The notes under the pieces were generated by a model. The model was not told the DNA's origin. It made no database searches and saw only the letters and a list, made by a program, of their open reading frames with translations. Shown here piece after piece: positions 44,546 to 55,953 of a stretch of 64,000 bases of DNA. Positions within the stretch are counted from its first letter, which is position 1. The number at the start of each line of letters is the position of its first letter. The stretch comes from Magnaporthiopsis rhizophila (taxonomy: Eukaryota; Ascomycota; Sordariomycetes; Magnaporthales; Magnaporthaceae), in contig PYSS01000035.1 of assembly GCA_003049465.1 (NCBI GenBank), positions 185,460-249,459 on the forward strand, given 5' to 3'. The position numbers were made by a program, and so were the translations under genes.

Positions 44546-44577
<32 letters not shown>

Positions 44578-45666
44578 GTAACTAACAAACTCACCCTGTC
44601 TCACTTTCTCAGCTATAATCCCCATAACGGCGCTGGCGCTAGGCACCTGGCAGGTATACCGGCTGAAATGGAAAACAGACCTGATCGCCAAGTGCGAGGA
44701 CCGGCTCGTCCGCCCCCCGCTCCCGCTGCCTCCCCGCGTCGACCCGGCCGCGGTCGAAGACTTCGACTACCGGCGCGTCTACGCCACGGGCCGCTTCCGG
44801 CATGACCAGGAGATGCTGATCGGCCCGCGCGTCAAGGACGGCGAGCAAGGGTTCATGGTGGTCACGCCGTTCGAGATGGAGGCGCCACCCGAGGGCTGGC
44901 CGTCGGGTCGGCCGCCGCCGCCGCCGGTGCTGGTCAACCGCGGCTGGATCAGCAAGACGCTGGCCGACCAGAGGACGCGGCGGCGCCGGGGCGGCGCCGG
45001 GCTGGTTGAGGGCACGGTCCGGGTCGAGGGCCTGCTGCGCAAGCCGTGGAAGAAGAACATGTTCACGCCCGACAACAGGCCCGACAAGGGCGAGTTTTAC
45101 TTTCCTGATGTTGCGCAGATGGCTAGCCTGACAGGCAGCCAGCCTATATGGATCGAGGCGACGATGGGTGAGTTTGAGACTCTGTCTTTATATACACTTG
45201 GAGAGTGGCTTCAGTTCGCGCCGCTGAAGCTCCTTCCCTCTTTATCGTTATATCTCGCTACAAAAGTGAATTCTGCGTTGCTGACGACAAGACGTGTCCC
45301 GTGTTTTCCAGAACCTGGTCTCCTCGAAGTCCTGGATATGCAGGCCAAGGGCATCCCAATCGGCAGGGCCCCTGAGGTGAATCTGAGGAACAACCATGCC
45401 CAGTACATTTTCACCTGGTAGGCACCTTCCCCTTGGTCTCCTTCTGTTGTCCTGCCTGTCGGGATTGTGTCGTTGTACACTGCATCTTCATTTGCTTTGT
45501 GCCGCACATCCCTCTCTTCCAGTCAGCCGTTAGGCCAGGCCGCTGATGCTTTATGCCAACTGCAAGGTATGGCCTCGCTGCCGCCACTTCTATAATGTTC
45601 TGGATGGTGGTCAAGAAGCCACCATCGGATGTCGCCCGTCGTGTTCGCATGAACAAGGGGTGGTAA
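44267..45666 (+). CDS. SHY1: Cytochrome c oxidase assembly protein SHY1 (SURF1)
   Basis: Four exons: 44267-44510, 44613-45167, 45312-45417 and 45567-45666, 334 residues. The Arg-rich presequence is followed by a first membrane span (LIILAIIPITALALGTWQVYRLKWK). The SURF1 body contains DYRRVYATGRF, LIGPRVKDGEQGFMVVTPFE and VLVNRGWISK. The C-terminal span is rebuilt by splicing: QYIFTW joins YGLAAATSIMFWMVVKKP. It is an inner-membrane factor for heme/Cox1 assembly in complex IV. Intron 1 holds a CAACAG microsatellite. The gene is convergent with CENP-T, with 138 bp between stops. Confidence 0.96.
44538..44579 (+). repeat. CAACAG/CAG microsatellite inside SHY1 intron 1
   Basis: (CAGCAA/CAACAG)n over about 40 bp, ending in CAGCAGCAG just before the branch-like ACTAAC. 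Confidence 0.85.
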
Positions 45667-45804
45667 CCCAAACCTGGGCGTTGATACGCCCCCTCACGGC
45701 ATACGATATTATCATGCCGGGTCGGGTAAAGAGCGACCGGCGCTGGAGGTTCAGTAAACTAGAGGGTGGCAACGGCAGTTGCTACCCTTTTAGGCTCGCT
45801 TCAT

Positions 45805-47793
45805 TCAAGTCTCGTCGTCGTCTGCCGCGCCCTGACGAGCTTCCCGGCGACGCTTTTTTGGAGGTGCCTGAGGGGCCATTCGTAGCTCCTGCAGGAGCTC
45901 TCTAGGTAGATGCCTTTGGGCAAGCGAGAAGACGGTCGTCTGAGAGTCGATCTGGCGTTGTCTGAGGATCACAGGCGTTGAGTTAGCCACTTGCCAACCA
46001 AAACAATACGGTAGAAATACTCTGCACAAGTTGCGGAAGCAACCACTCTGTACAAAAATATACCCATACGGACGGACCCAGAAAAACCGAGCATACCTCT
46101 TCATCAGCATGGCCACGTCGCTTGTCTCGATCGTCTTCCGCCCGGCGTGATGGGCCAGAGCACGCAGGTCGTCGCCGACCTGTTCAAAAAACCAGTCCGT
46201 CGCCTGCATGAGGGCCCGGAGCGCCTCCGGGGTGATCTTTGCATTGCCAACCACGCCGCTGGTACGGGCCATGGCCTCGGCCAGGCGCTTGACCACGGCG
46301 GGGGGCAGCGACGGGACCGGGTTTCCGTGCTTGGACAGCCGGAGGCCCTTCTTGTTGGACTTGCCATTGCCAACCCCGACCCCAAGCCTCTCGCCCGACC
46401 TCCGCGCCGCGGCGGCGGCAAAGGCTGTGCCTGACGTCGTCGCTTCTACAAGGTCGCCGTCGTCCCCGTCGACCGACGCGCCGTTGTAGCCGTTCACGCC
46501 GTGGTCGTCAGGGCCGCCTGCGTCGTCATCCTGGTCTGGGTAGGCCAGGGGGGAGTTTCTGCCGCCGCCATCGTCGTCGTCGTCGTCGTCAAACACCATA
46601 CCGGGCATCTCGGAGGTGTCGTTGATCTGCGGCTCAAGCCTAAACGGACTGTCCACGTCCAGCGGAACCTCGATGGTGCCAAAGTCGCTCTGGCGGCCCG
46701 GCCCAAGCGTTTCCCGCCGGCCGACAGGCGAGTCGAGTCTATGTAGCATGAAAAGCCTTATTTAGCACACACACGTTGTGTAATATGACTAAGGCATGAT
46801 AGAAGCAACATACCGTTCATAAGTATCGTTCTCGTCTCTCCTCGTCCGATCGCCGTCCTCTACGTCGCCGAAGAGTGGCGGCATCAGCCCGCCGGCATCG
46901 TCGGGCGGGCCAAGCTCGTCCGACAGGTCGAGGCGGCCGCCGAAGAAGTCGCTCATGCGCAGGCTCTCGCGGTCGAAGCGGCCCCAGCCTCCCGGCTGCT
47001 CGCTGACGGCGCGGCGCGGCGCCTCGACTGAGAGCATGGTGTGGTCGTCCATGAGCCCGGAGAGCTGCGGGCGCTGCAGCTCGGCCTCGTCGTCGTCGTC
47101 GCCGGCGTCGATGGGTAGCGACAGGCGCGGGCGACGCTTGATGAAGCCCGAGTCGTCGTCGTCATCGTCGTCGTCGTCATCGTCGATGAACATGCCAGAC
47201 AGGTCGCGCCGCCGCCGGCCCACCTCGCCCGTGACGCTGCTGTTGTCGGGACGGGGTGTGTCGCCGGGGGACGACGAGGTCACGACGCGCTGCGACAGGG
47301 GCGCCAGGCGCCGGCTGAGCATGCGCAGGGCGTCGAGCGGGCCGTCGCCTTTCCCCTCGACGATGCCGCTGCGGCGCCGGTCCCGCGCGGCGGCGGCGGC
47401 TGCCGAGGTCAGACGCCCGCCGCCGCCACCCTTGGTGCGGCCGGGGGTGTTGAGCACGGCGGTGCGCCGGTCCCGGAAGGTCTCGATGGCGCGGCGCGCG
47501 TGCGGGGTCGCGCGGCCGGCCACCGACGGCGCCCTGAGGCGGCGCGCCGAGGCCGACAGGCCATTGCCGCCACCGCTGCGGTTTGCGGCGGCGGCGGTGG
47601 TGGGCCGGTTGGTCGGAGTGCGGTGGGGCATGCTGGCGGCACGGGCGTTGCGGGCTAGCTGGCCCGGCGTGCGCACGACCAGGCTCTGCTGCCGCGCCGG
47701 GGGCGACCGCGGCCCGGGGGTGGTGGTGTACCCATCTTCGGCGGCCGGCTTTGCGCTGCTGCTGGCCTCTGTCGGGCGAACCGGCGAGGACAT
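45805..47793 (-). CDS. Inner kinetochore protein CENP-T (Cnn1-like)
   Basis: Three exons: 47793-46814, 46738-46097 and 45961-45805, 592 residues. The long N-terminus is disordered and rich in Arg/Ala and acidic runs. The C-terminal histone fold reads ITPEALRALMQATDWFFEQV and DDLRALAHHAGRKTIETSDV, then LMKRQRQ. It ends FSLAQRHLPRELLQELRM, the CENP-T family extension. CENP-T pairs with CENP-W at centromeric DNA, and its N-terminal tail recruits the Ndc80 complex. The intron sites restore EALRAL...LMKR-QRQIDSQ exactly as in relatives. Confidence 0.92.
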
Positions 47794-50700
47794 TGCTTAT
47801 TATGGCTGTGACGGTTGCTGGAAGGACAATCCAGGTCTGGTGCAGCACATCTGCATTCTCCCGTTCCTGGCCTAGCCACTCCTGCACCTGCGTCGGTTAC
47901 TGTCGGCCGGCGCGTCGGCAAACGCGATCTCCTTGCACCGAACGCGTCGGCCGAAACGGGGGCACCCGAAATGTGGGCCCAACTCAGGTGGTGCAATAGT
48001 CCTACATGTGCACGGGCCGCTTCCAGAATCCGTCGGACTGGCCTATTGCCAAACGTTTCTCAGAAGCGGCATTTCCATATGTGACAATTGATTACGTCGA
48101 GTCGGGATGCATCTCGATTTTGCGGGTCAGGCTGTCATGTCACGTCTAGATCGGATTGTTGGTTGTTCACGAGGCCAGCAATACGAGTCGGCACTACCTG
48201 AGAGGCATGGATATACCATGCACTTCATCAGAGTCGGGACCCTTATTCCGGAGAGCGACAACCCTTGTTCCGTGTGCCGTTGACCGACCGCCAGTGACCC
48301 ACCCCTCCTCTCCTGGCTGTCGGATCGCCGCTTGGGGGATAGACACGAAAACAGCAAGAAAGCCGGGGGCGCTTTGCTGACATCAGGCTACGGGGTGGCC
48401 GCATGTACCGGTTCTTGGGCGACGGCGGGGTCCCGGGGGGTTGTTGGACGTTTCGATGCAGTCCACAGACGGTTGATGAAACAAAACATGGCATGTTCCG
48501 CCAACCCCAGTCGGCTCCCAAGAACATCTGCCACGATGCTTGGCCGAACGGGCGATTTTTTTTTTTTTTTTTTTTTTATTTTTATCTTGTGCTCTCTGGT
48601 GTACTCTCTGTTCCATTGGTCCGGCGGGCGCACGAGCCCTCCGATGGTGATGGATCTGCCGCCCAGACAGGCCGGGAGACTGTTTGCTGGCGGACGGCAC
48701 GTCTCATTCAGTCCACGGACCTGGCCGTGTGTGGTGGTTGAAAGGGCGAATCATGAATCCTATCCAGACCCTTTCTGCATGGTTCGTGCCGACTCTAATA
48801 TGGAAGTGTGGGCGAGAAGAGAGAGAAGAGAGAGAAGATCAGACCAGATCTTGACTTCATGTTGTATGTAACGACGACACCTGGCACCTAGACGCACAAG
48901 ACCAGAACAGGACAGCTCTGTAACAAGGCGTGCATCACATGGAGAAAGGTGGGCGCGTCGCCAATGCAGTTGGCCCAATTGAGATGCCCAGAACGGAAGC
49001 CCGGTGGCTTGGGCGTGCTTCCTCCGGGAATATGACGTCCAATCGCTTGCGTTCTTCTCGACTTGACAGCCAGAAGAGGGCACCCAGTTGCAGACGGCGC
49101 GCATATTGATTGCATGTTGGGGGCCACCCCTTTCCTTCCCCTCTGGCGTCATTCAACAGATTCCTGTTCGTCTCCGCAGCACCACTACTGCGGGCCTTGT
49201 GCAGGTTGGTGCAACGGCCACCTACTGCCTCACCCCACCGTTTGATGCTTTCGATATTTGATGCCTCGCTCTCGCTCCTGCACAGTAGACTTCCTTTGAC
49301 TGTTCCTTTGGACGTCTTGGCAACAAGGGACGACATGCAGCGTGCTCCAGGGGAGGTCGTATCGGTCGGACGGGATTGCCAAATACGAATGTCGGGAGGC
49401 ACTGTAGATACTTTCACAAAAGGTTAGGCGGCGTCACCGACCCAGTAGCCCTGGCCAGGCGCGAGTCGATGATGCCTCCCCGCGAGCCGCTAGCGAACCA
49501 ACCCCCTTGAGTGGATGAAAAAGAGCAAAGAACCCACAACAGCAACCCCTTTAGGCCACCCATCGACGTCGCAACCACCAACACACCAGACCCTGCTATG
49601 GATTGCTCCAGCCGCCGTCTTTTTTCCGGGGCTGCTCTGGTAGACAGACACCCAATCAGTCGGGGTTCCAACATGCACAACTAACCACTCGCGCCCAATG
49701 AATGTCCTAGAGCGTTTCTTGTCTCGGCTGCTAGTGTCGGGGGTGCTAGTGCCAAGTGCTAGCTGTCAGCCTCTGGGGAGCTCGCGTGAATGCGTGCATT
49801 GGGCAAGTGGTGGAGCGTCCAGCGAGGAATCAATTGATCGTCAAGCTCCAGAGCTAGGGGAGCACCGGCGGGCCCGTGGAAGCAGGCGCCCCTGCATCAG
49901 AGCTTCCAGTGCATCTCCTTTTTCCCCCCCCTCCATCTCCATAAAAATCCACGACGAGTGCGCCCTCGACGACTGTGAAACTTGATCCAGTCGACCACTT
50001 CCAGCTACCTGAACCAGCCTGGAGCTTTAAAGGGACGCGAGAAGCCCGCGCTGTGACCTTGGCTGCACTGAGACTCTATCCATCATTGATTGTCCATCGC
50101 CACGGCACTTTGTTACTCGCTTCATTCTCCGCACAATTCTGTCCAGCAGCCAGGTTGATCGTAAGTACCACGAGTTTAGAGATCATCATTCACCTGCCCC
50201 AGGTCCACGCATCGTCTGCGCGTATGAAGACAACCACTGCATATATCCATCACGTCAGCCAAGAAAAAGGGGTAAAAGGGAGACATGTCCAAGAATAAAA
50301 ACGCGCCCCTCGCCAGCAGCAAAGATGGAGGTGGTGGTGGTGGTGGTGGTGTGGCGGTTGTCTGCAGGGCATGCTGAAGCTGCAAGTGTTAGAGCACCTC
50401 CTTTGGCAAGCCGGCATGTGCTTCACCTCAGTTCTCGCACAACCCCCTCCTCCCCACTTGACGTCCCACCAAAGAGGCTGTCCGGTCGCTTTCCCGCCCC
50501 CGGCGTCCCAGGGGTCGCTGGCGGCTGCATGCCTGACAGAGTGCCTGGCCTGTGTGGGAGTCTGGCTGGCGACGCGGGCTGGGTCAGCCGGCGGCCAGGC
50601 TCCATTGACGATGGATCATGGATGGTCTGGTCGCCCACCGCCAGCCACCCAGCAGTGCCAGCCAAGCCGACGTCTCTCCCCATCCTCTCTGCACACAAGC

Positions 50701-51257
50701 CGCACTGCACTGACTGCATTTCCCTCGCTGCGCTACCTGTCCCTATCTTATCAGGCCCCGGCCAGCTTCCCACCTGCGGTGCGGCCGATCCAAGTCGGGT
50801 CCCCCTTCCCTCGCTCTCCCCTCAACTTTAAACGGCAGCATCCCGTCCCGCTGTTCCAAAACATCTCTTCTGACTGATTGATGCAGCTTTCCCCTAACAA
50901 CCAACCCAACTTGCCACCTCCCGACCCGCTGCCTGCTGAGAGCACCGCTAGAAGCGCAGCCAAAACAGCTTGAATTGCCAGCGCGGCACCACACCCACTT
51001 CACTGCAAAAGCAAAACTACACCTAATCCTACCAACCTGCCTCACATCTGAGCCAAGGAATAAGACAGGACAAAAAAAAAAAACACATCGAGCCCGCACA
51101 CCACACAGCCTCGACCATATTTCCACCACATCGGGCCTTGCAAACCGACCGCCGCTGCCACCGCCCGCACCTGCTGCTGGCTCATCAACAACCTGCCTCT
51201 AGTGCAGTTTCCCGTCAAGAGCGCCACCGCTTCTTTTGATCTCACATCTATCTCACA
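47794..51257. other. Long upstream region of the RAC1-type gene
   Basis: About 3.5 kb without a supported gene, between CENP-T (-) and the GTPase (+). It contains poly-T at 48549-48577, a (GGT)n run at about 50325-50352 and poly-A at 51069-51081. The final 400 bp are C/A-rich like a long fungal 5' UTR. Frames of 100-180 codons here are low-complexity. Confidence 0.5.
50325..50353 (+). repeat. (GGT)n microsatellite
   Basis: GGAGGTGGTGGTGGTGGTGG continuing for about 28 bp upstream of the GTPase gene. Confidence 0.85.
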
Positions 51258-52490
51258 ATGGCCGCCCCCGGGGTCCAGTCTCTCAAGGTACGTCGCCTGA
51301 TCCCCGATCTCCGATCCCCGATCCTCGGCCTACCGGCTCTTGCTCGCGCGCTCAAACAATCGGGTCGTCAATGCTGACTTTTGTGCTGCTTCTTCCAGTG
51401 TGTCGTGACCGGCGACGGTGCTGTCGGAAAGGTCAGTAGTCCACAGTCTGGCTCGATTGAATTGCCCGCCCATCGGCCGATCGCTCCATCCCGCATGCAA
51501 ACGCAGAGCCACACTCCATGTTTGCCAGCCCCGTCCAAACTCGGGGCCAGACGCTCACAAAGCCGCGACGGCAATGCCAACCATCCCCTCCGTACGAACG
51601 CGCCTTACTGACGCCCTTGAAACCAGACATGTCTGCTCATTTCGTACACGACAAACGCCTTCCCCGGCGAATACATCCCCACAGTGTTAGTGCCCCTGGA
51701 AAAGACGCCTCTTCCTCGCGCACCCTCCAGCGTATAGATCTGCGATTCTAACTCATCTTGCCACGACAGCTTCGACAACTACTCAGCTAGCGTCATGGTC
51801 GATGGCAAGCCCATCAGCCTGGGACTGTGGGATACCGCCGGACAGGAGGATTATGACCGCCTGAGGCCGCTTTCGTACCCGCAGACGGACGTCTTCCTAA
51901 TCTGCTTCTCCATTGTCAGCCCTCCGTCGTTCGACAACGTCAAGGCCAAGGTCAGTCCAGATCCATCCTTTGGCGCCTCTTGCTAAAGCAGGGGCAGCCT
52001 CTTCCGCCCGGGCCCGCGCCTAGCAAAAAAGCTCCATGTCGCGCTAACGGGTCGAGCTATCGCGCCTCCCTCTACAGTGGTACCCAGAGATCGACCACCA
52101 CGCACCGAACGTGCCCATCATCCTGGTCGGCACCAAGCTAGATCTTCGGGAAGACCAGGCCACCCTTGAGAGCCTCCGTTCCAAGAGGATGGAGCCTGTC
52201 TCGTACGACCAGGCTCTCATCTGCGCCAAGGAGATCAGGGCGCACAAGTATCTCGAATGCTCTGCCCTGACCCAGCGCAACCTCAAGAGCGTCTTTGACG
52301 AAGCCATTAGGTACGAGCAGCCGCTTGGAACACTACCCTTTTACCGCATAAATCGTCTCATAGTAGTAGATGGAACCCCCACGCACCCGACTCTTTTGCT
52401 GACTCGCTATCTTTGCCACGACCCAGGGCCGTCCTGAACCCTCGGCCCCAGCCTCAGAAGGTGAAGAAGTCCAAGTGCACGATTCTGTAA
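51258..52490 (+). CDS. Rho-family small GTPase, Rac type
   Basis: Six exons: 51258-51287, 51399-51431, 51627-51685, 51770-51950, 52078-52310 and 52427-52490, 199 residues. G1 reads GDGAVGKTC, switch I YIPTVFDNYSA, G3 DTAGQEDYDRLRPLSYPQTD, G4 GTKLDLRED and G5 ECSALTQ. The basic tail KVKKSKCTIL ends in a CAAX box (C-T-I-L, predicted geranylgeranyl). The ECSALTQRNLKSVFDEAIR end and CTIL tail favour Rac over Cdc42. Fungal Rac controls polarised growth, branching and NADPH-oxidase activity. All five introns are GT-AG. Confidence 0.95.
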
Positions 52491-53771
52491 AGCCGTCGCC
52501 ATCCGATTCGGGCCCGAGACCCCCACGACCCCGACACTAGCGAGCGTGTGCCAAGTTCTGTACTCTCATCTCGCGCCTGCATATCGCGACCCCGCTCTGG
52601 CTTCGACACACCGGATGGGCCGACTGTTCCATCAAGGCACTATTCCAGACGAGGAGGCTCTAGGAAACAAGGGAAGAAGCAGGGATTTTGACCCAATTAC
52701 ACTATTGTCAGCCTCCCTGCAGCGGAGGAGGGTCGCTCGCGGCGACTGCGTTTAGCCGCAGCGCATTGCCGGTCACATAAATCAGCAGGTCTCGGGCCTT
52801 TGGCTGCCTCGCTTCTGTATCGATTTTCCTTCTATTTTCCCGGTCTTTTTTCTTCATGAAATACAGGGTAATGGTGTTGGGTCATTTTGCCTCTTTATCG
52901 TTGCTCTCTGTTCACGGTCCTTTTCCTCCCTCATATCCTGCAGGTAGCAAATTTGCATTCAACAGAAACCCTTTCATATTTTTTTTTCTACTGGTTATTT
53001 TTTGATATCTTTCCTTGCCGACATCTGAGGATCGCTCCTCCGTTTTTTTTATTCCCCCCTGTAGATAGCGAGGACGTCGCCGCCTTGAAGGGAGGCCTCT
53101 TTGAGGAGAGACGAATGGGAAGGTCGGAGGCTGTGATGGGTGACATAGGGAGGCGGGGAGGGACCAACAAGGGAGTCAAACGTGCGAAGGACAGGTAACA
53201 AGTTGGCGCCTATGTTCTTCTCCAAGGCTGGATGGCATTTGCAGCTTAGGGTATACGAACGGGTTTTTGAAGCCTTGGGCTACCTCTGTGCACCGCGGAA
53301 GAGGCCTGTCGAATGCTATATATGCGTTATCTTGGATCATGGTCTGAACCCACTCGCTCGCTCTCACTGCTGCAGCCCAGCCCGTATGCGACTACCACAG
53401 CAGTCGTATGTCACCAGTGGGCGATGCCCATGCTTCAGTCAACCTCGCGGCAATGCCGGTGCGCGCCGCGAGCGGTCGGGCCCGGTCTAGCCCTGTGGCC
53501 CCAGCTCGGTGATGGACATCATGCATGACAACCCGTGTGTTTGTTTGCCTGGGTAGTGTAGACGGCCTAGCCAGCAAACTCACACCGGAACCCAGTTCCA
53601 CAAGTTCTGCGTGGTTCGGGTTCTATACATCGCTGGATTGTGCGACTATCGGGTGATGAATGGTACATGAGAAACAAAGAAAGAAGAGAGTGATAGAGAG
53701 AGAGAATAACAGAAAAGGGCGTTTCAATGACGGTCATATTCTTTTTTTGTAACACCCCTCCAGCAGCCCGC
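52491..53771. other. Convergent intergenic region
   Basis: About 1.3 kb between the GTPase stop and the NOP6-like stop, mostly pyrimidine-rich with a T-run near 52979. No gene. Confidence 0.5.
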
Positions 53772-55036
53772 TCACTGACGATTCATCTGGGCCCTCCTGC
53801 TAGGGTGGATCCCGTCCTGCTCGTCCTCCTTCTCCTTGGCCTCCCTCTCGGCCTTTACTCGGCGCGCGCGCTCCTCGTTGAGCTTCTGGTTCTTGGCCTT
53901 GATCTTGTCCTGGCGGCCCTCGGTCTTGCCACCTCCTCCAGCGCTGTTTTATGGTCAGTCAGTCACCACAGTCGTTCAAGAGAAGAAAAGAATAAGAAAA
54001 AAAAAAAAAAAGAAAAAAAAAAAACTCACGTCAGCTCGACATTAATCCTCCGCGCAGGAGAAACACCATCGTCAAACTCCGAGTGGTGCATCTTGGCCAG
54101 GCACGTCTTGATGGCGCTGTAGTTGTCAAACTCGACAAACGCGATGCCGCGCGACCGGCTCGCGTTGTCGCGCTCCGTCAGGAGCCGCACCGACGACGGG
54201 CGCAGCGACGCAAAGTGCGCGCGCACCGCTTCGCCCGTCGCCGTGTAGGGGAGGTTGCCGACGAAGACGATGAAGCGCGCTTTTTTCTTGGCGGCCGCGG
54301 CGTTGGCGGCGTCGGCGGCGGTTTCGTCCTCGCCCTCTGCCGGTGTTGCTGTCTCCTCCTTGCCTTGTAGCTCCTCGGCGGCGGCGGCGGCCTTCTTGGC
54401 CTTTTTGCGCCCCTTCTTCGAGGCCGCGGCGGCGGTACCGTTGGTAGCAGCGGCGGGCTTGGCTGTCCCCTCTTCCTCACCTCGCTTCTCCTCCTCCTTC
54501 TTTTTCTTGTCCTTCTTCGCCTTCTTGGCCAGCGCCTCGTCGGCACCCTCCTCGACCACGGACTCCTTGCTCTTCTTCTTCTCTTTCCTCTTCTCCTCCT
54601 TGGCCGCAGCAGCCACCCCGTTCACAGCGACGGCATCAACAGCACCCTCCTTCTCCCTCTCCTCCTTGGCTCGAATGGGGATGTCCTTCTTTTTCCTCTT
54701 CTTGGCCGGCTCCTCCTCCCCTTCGACGGCGACAACGGCGGCAGCAGCCGTATCCTCCGTCTCGTCGGCTTGCGCGCGCTTTTTGCTCTTGTCCTTCTTC
54801 GTCTTCTTCTTGTCTTTCCCCTCATCGTCGCCGCCGTTCTGCTCGACGGCCATCGTCGTATCCTCTTCTGCCTCGGCAGCGGCGTGCTCCTTTCTCTTCT
54901 TCTCCCTCTTCGCCTTCTTCTTCTCCAGCTTCGCGGCGGCGGCGGTCGCAGGGTCCTCGTCCTCGTCGTCGCGCCGGCGCTTCTTGGACACGAGATCCGC
55001 GCCCTCAGATCCCTTGGGCTCTGCCTTGCGCTTCAT
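53772..55036 (-). CDS. NOP6-like nucleolar RRM protein
   Basis: Two exons: 55036-54030 and 53943-53772, 392 residues. More than half of the N-terminus is Lys/Glu/Ala-rich with basic clusters (KKKAKREKKRKE) typical of nucleolar proteins. One RRM follows, with RFIVFVGNLPYTATGEAV and SRGIAFVEFDNYSAI. The tail is RRINVELTAGGGGKTEGRQ, then ending HPSRRAQMNRQ. Yeast Nop6 binds rRNA and helps early 40S assembly. A T/A-rich stretch at the intron's 5' end (about 53998-54024 in the plus strand) is unusual but outside the coding region. Confidence 0.9.
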
Positions 55037-55953
55037 TGTGTTCAGTGGGTTTGCTGGGTGCGTGGTTCGGCAGCTTTCCGATTCGTCTCTCTCTCTCCCT
55101 CTCTCTGTCTTTTTCTTTTTTTCCTTCTTTGCGCTCGTATAGTTTCCCATTTTGGCAATCCAATTGCGCCGGACCCTGACTTTGCTCGACTTTTTTTTTT
55201 CTGCCGGGCGGGGAAGCTCCTTCATAGTGGGGTGTCCCCGCTGGATTGGTGCAGGGGCTTGGCGCGTGGCTCCTTTCCTCCCGTTGCTTCCCCTGCACAT
55301 TTTCAACTCACTTCCATCTCTTTGGGAAGATAGAAAACCCAGGGAGCAAACTCCTCCATGAGCGTGATTTCTCATGCCGCCCACTGCGCAGCCATAGCAT
55401 GATAAGGTAGGAATCTAGGCACCCATGATAGCGTAAACTCCAGGCTTCTCTCAGAACCTCACCGACCAGGCTCACGCATCAAAAGGCACGATCTTCTTAT
55501 GTCTCCTGGCTACAAAGCCCTGAATCTGCTTGTTTCCTACCTCTACTCACGGTCAATGTGCCAAACCGACTCCCCAATGAACATGAAAACGAAGCCTCTA
55601 GATAATTAAACTGCCAAAACCGTTAAAAGCTGCCCTGAGAGAAACCGTGAAACAAGACAAAACAATGTAAAAGGAAAACTCGATCTGCATAACAAGGAAT
55701 ATGTTATACCGTTTGGTGTAATTTGAACCGTTGATAACTCCACTGTAAATCATGTCTTCACCTCTGATCCGAATACTAACCAAGAAAACCACGCCGCCGT
55801 CCGTCTTGACAGGCTTTCTTCCTTCAACGGCGAGAACCATGCCGAGTGGTTAGCCCTCCATGGCAGACGGCCGCGGAAATGACACATGCATGGGTTCCAG
55901 GGGGGATGAAAGAGAGATGACAGTGTCGCGAGGCCCCTATGCTAGGAAATTTC
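55037..55953. other. Region between the NOP6-like gene start and the CFEM gene stop
   Basis: About 900 bp, including the NOP6-like promoter and the 3' UTR of the CFEM gene. The pyrimidine-rich stretch at 55090-55200 is presumably the NOP6-like 5' UTR. No gene. Confidence 0.5.

Noticed and set aside
54255..55142. 295-codon plus-strand frame opposite the NOP6-like gene
   Set aside because: Ser/Phe/Ala-rich shadow of Lys/Glu codons.
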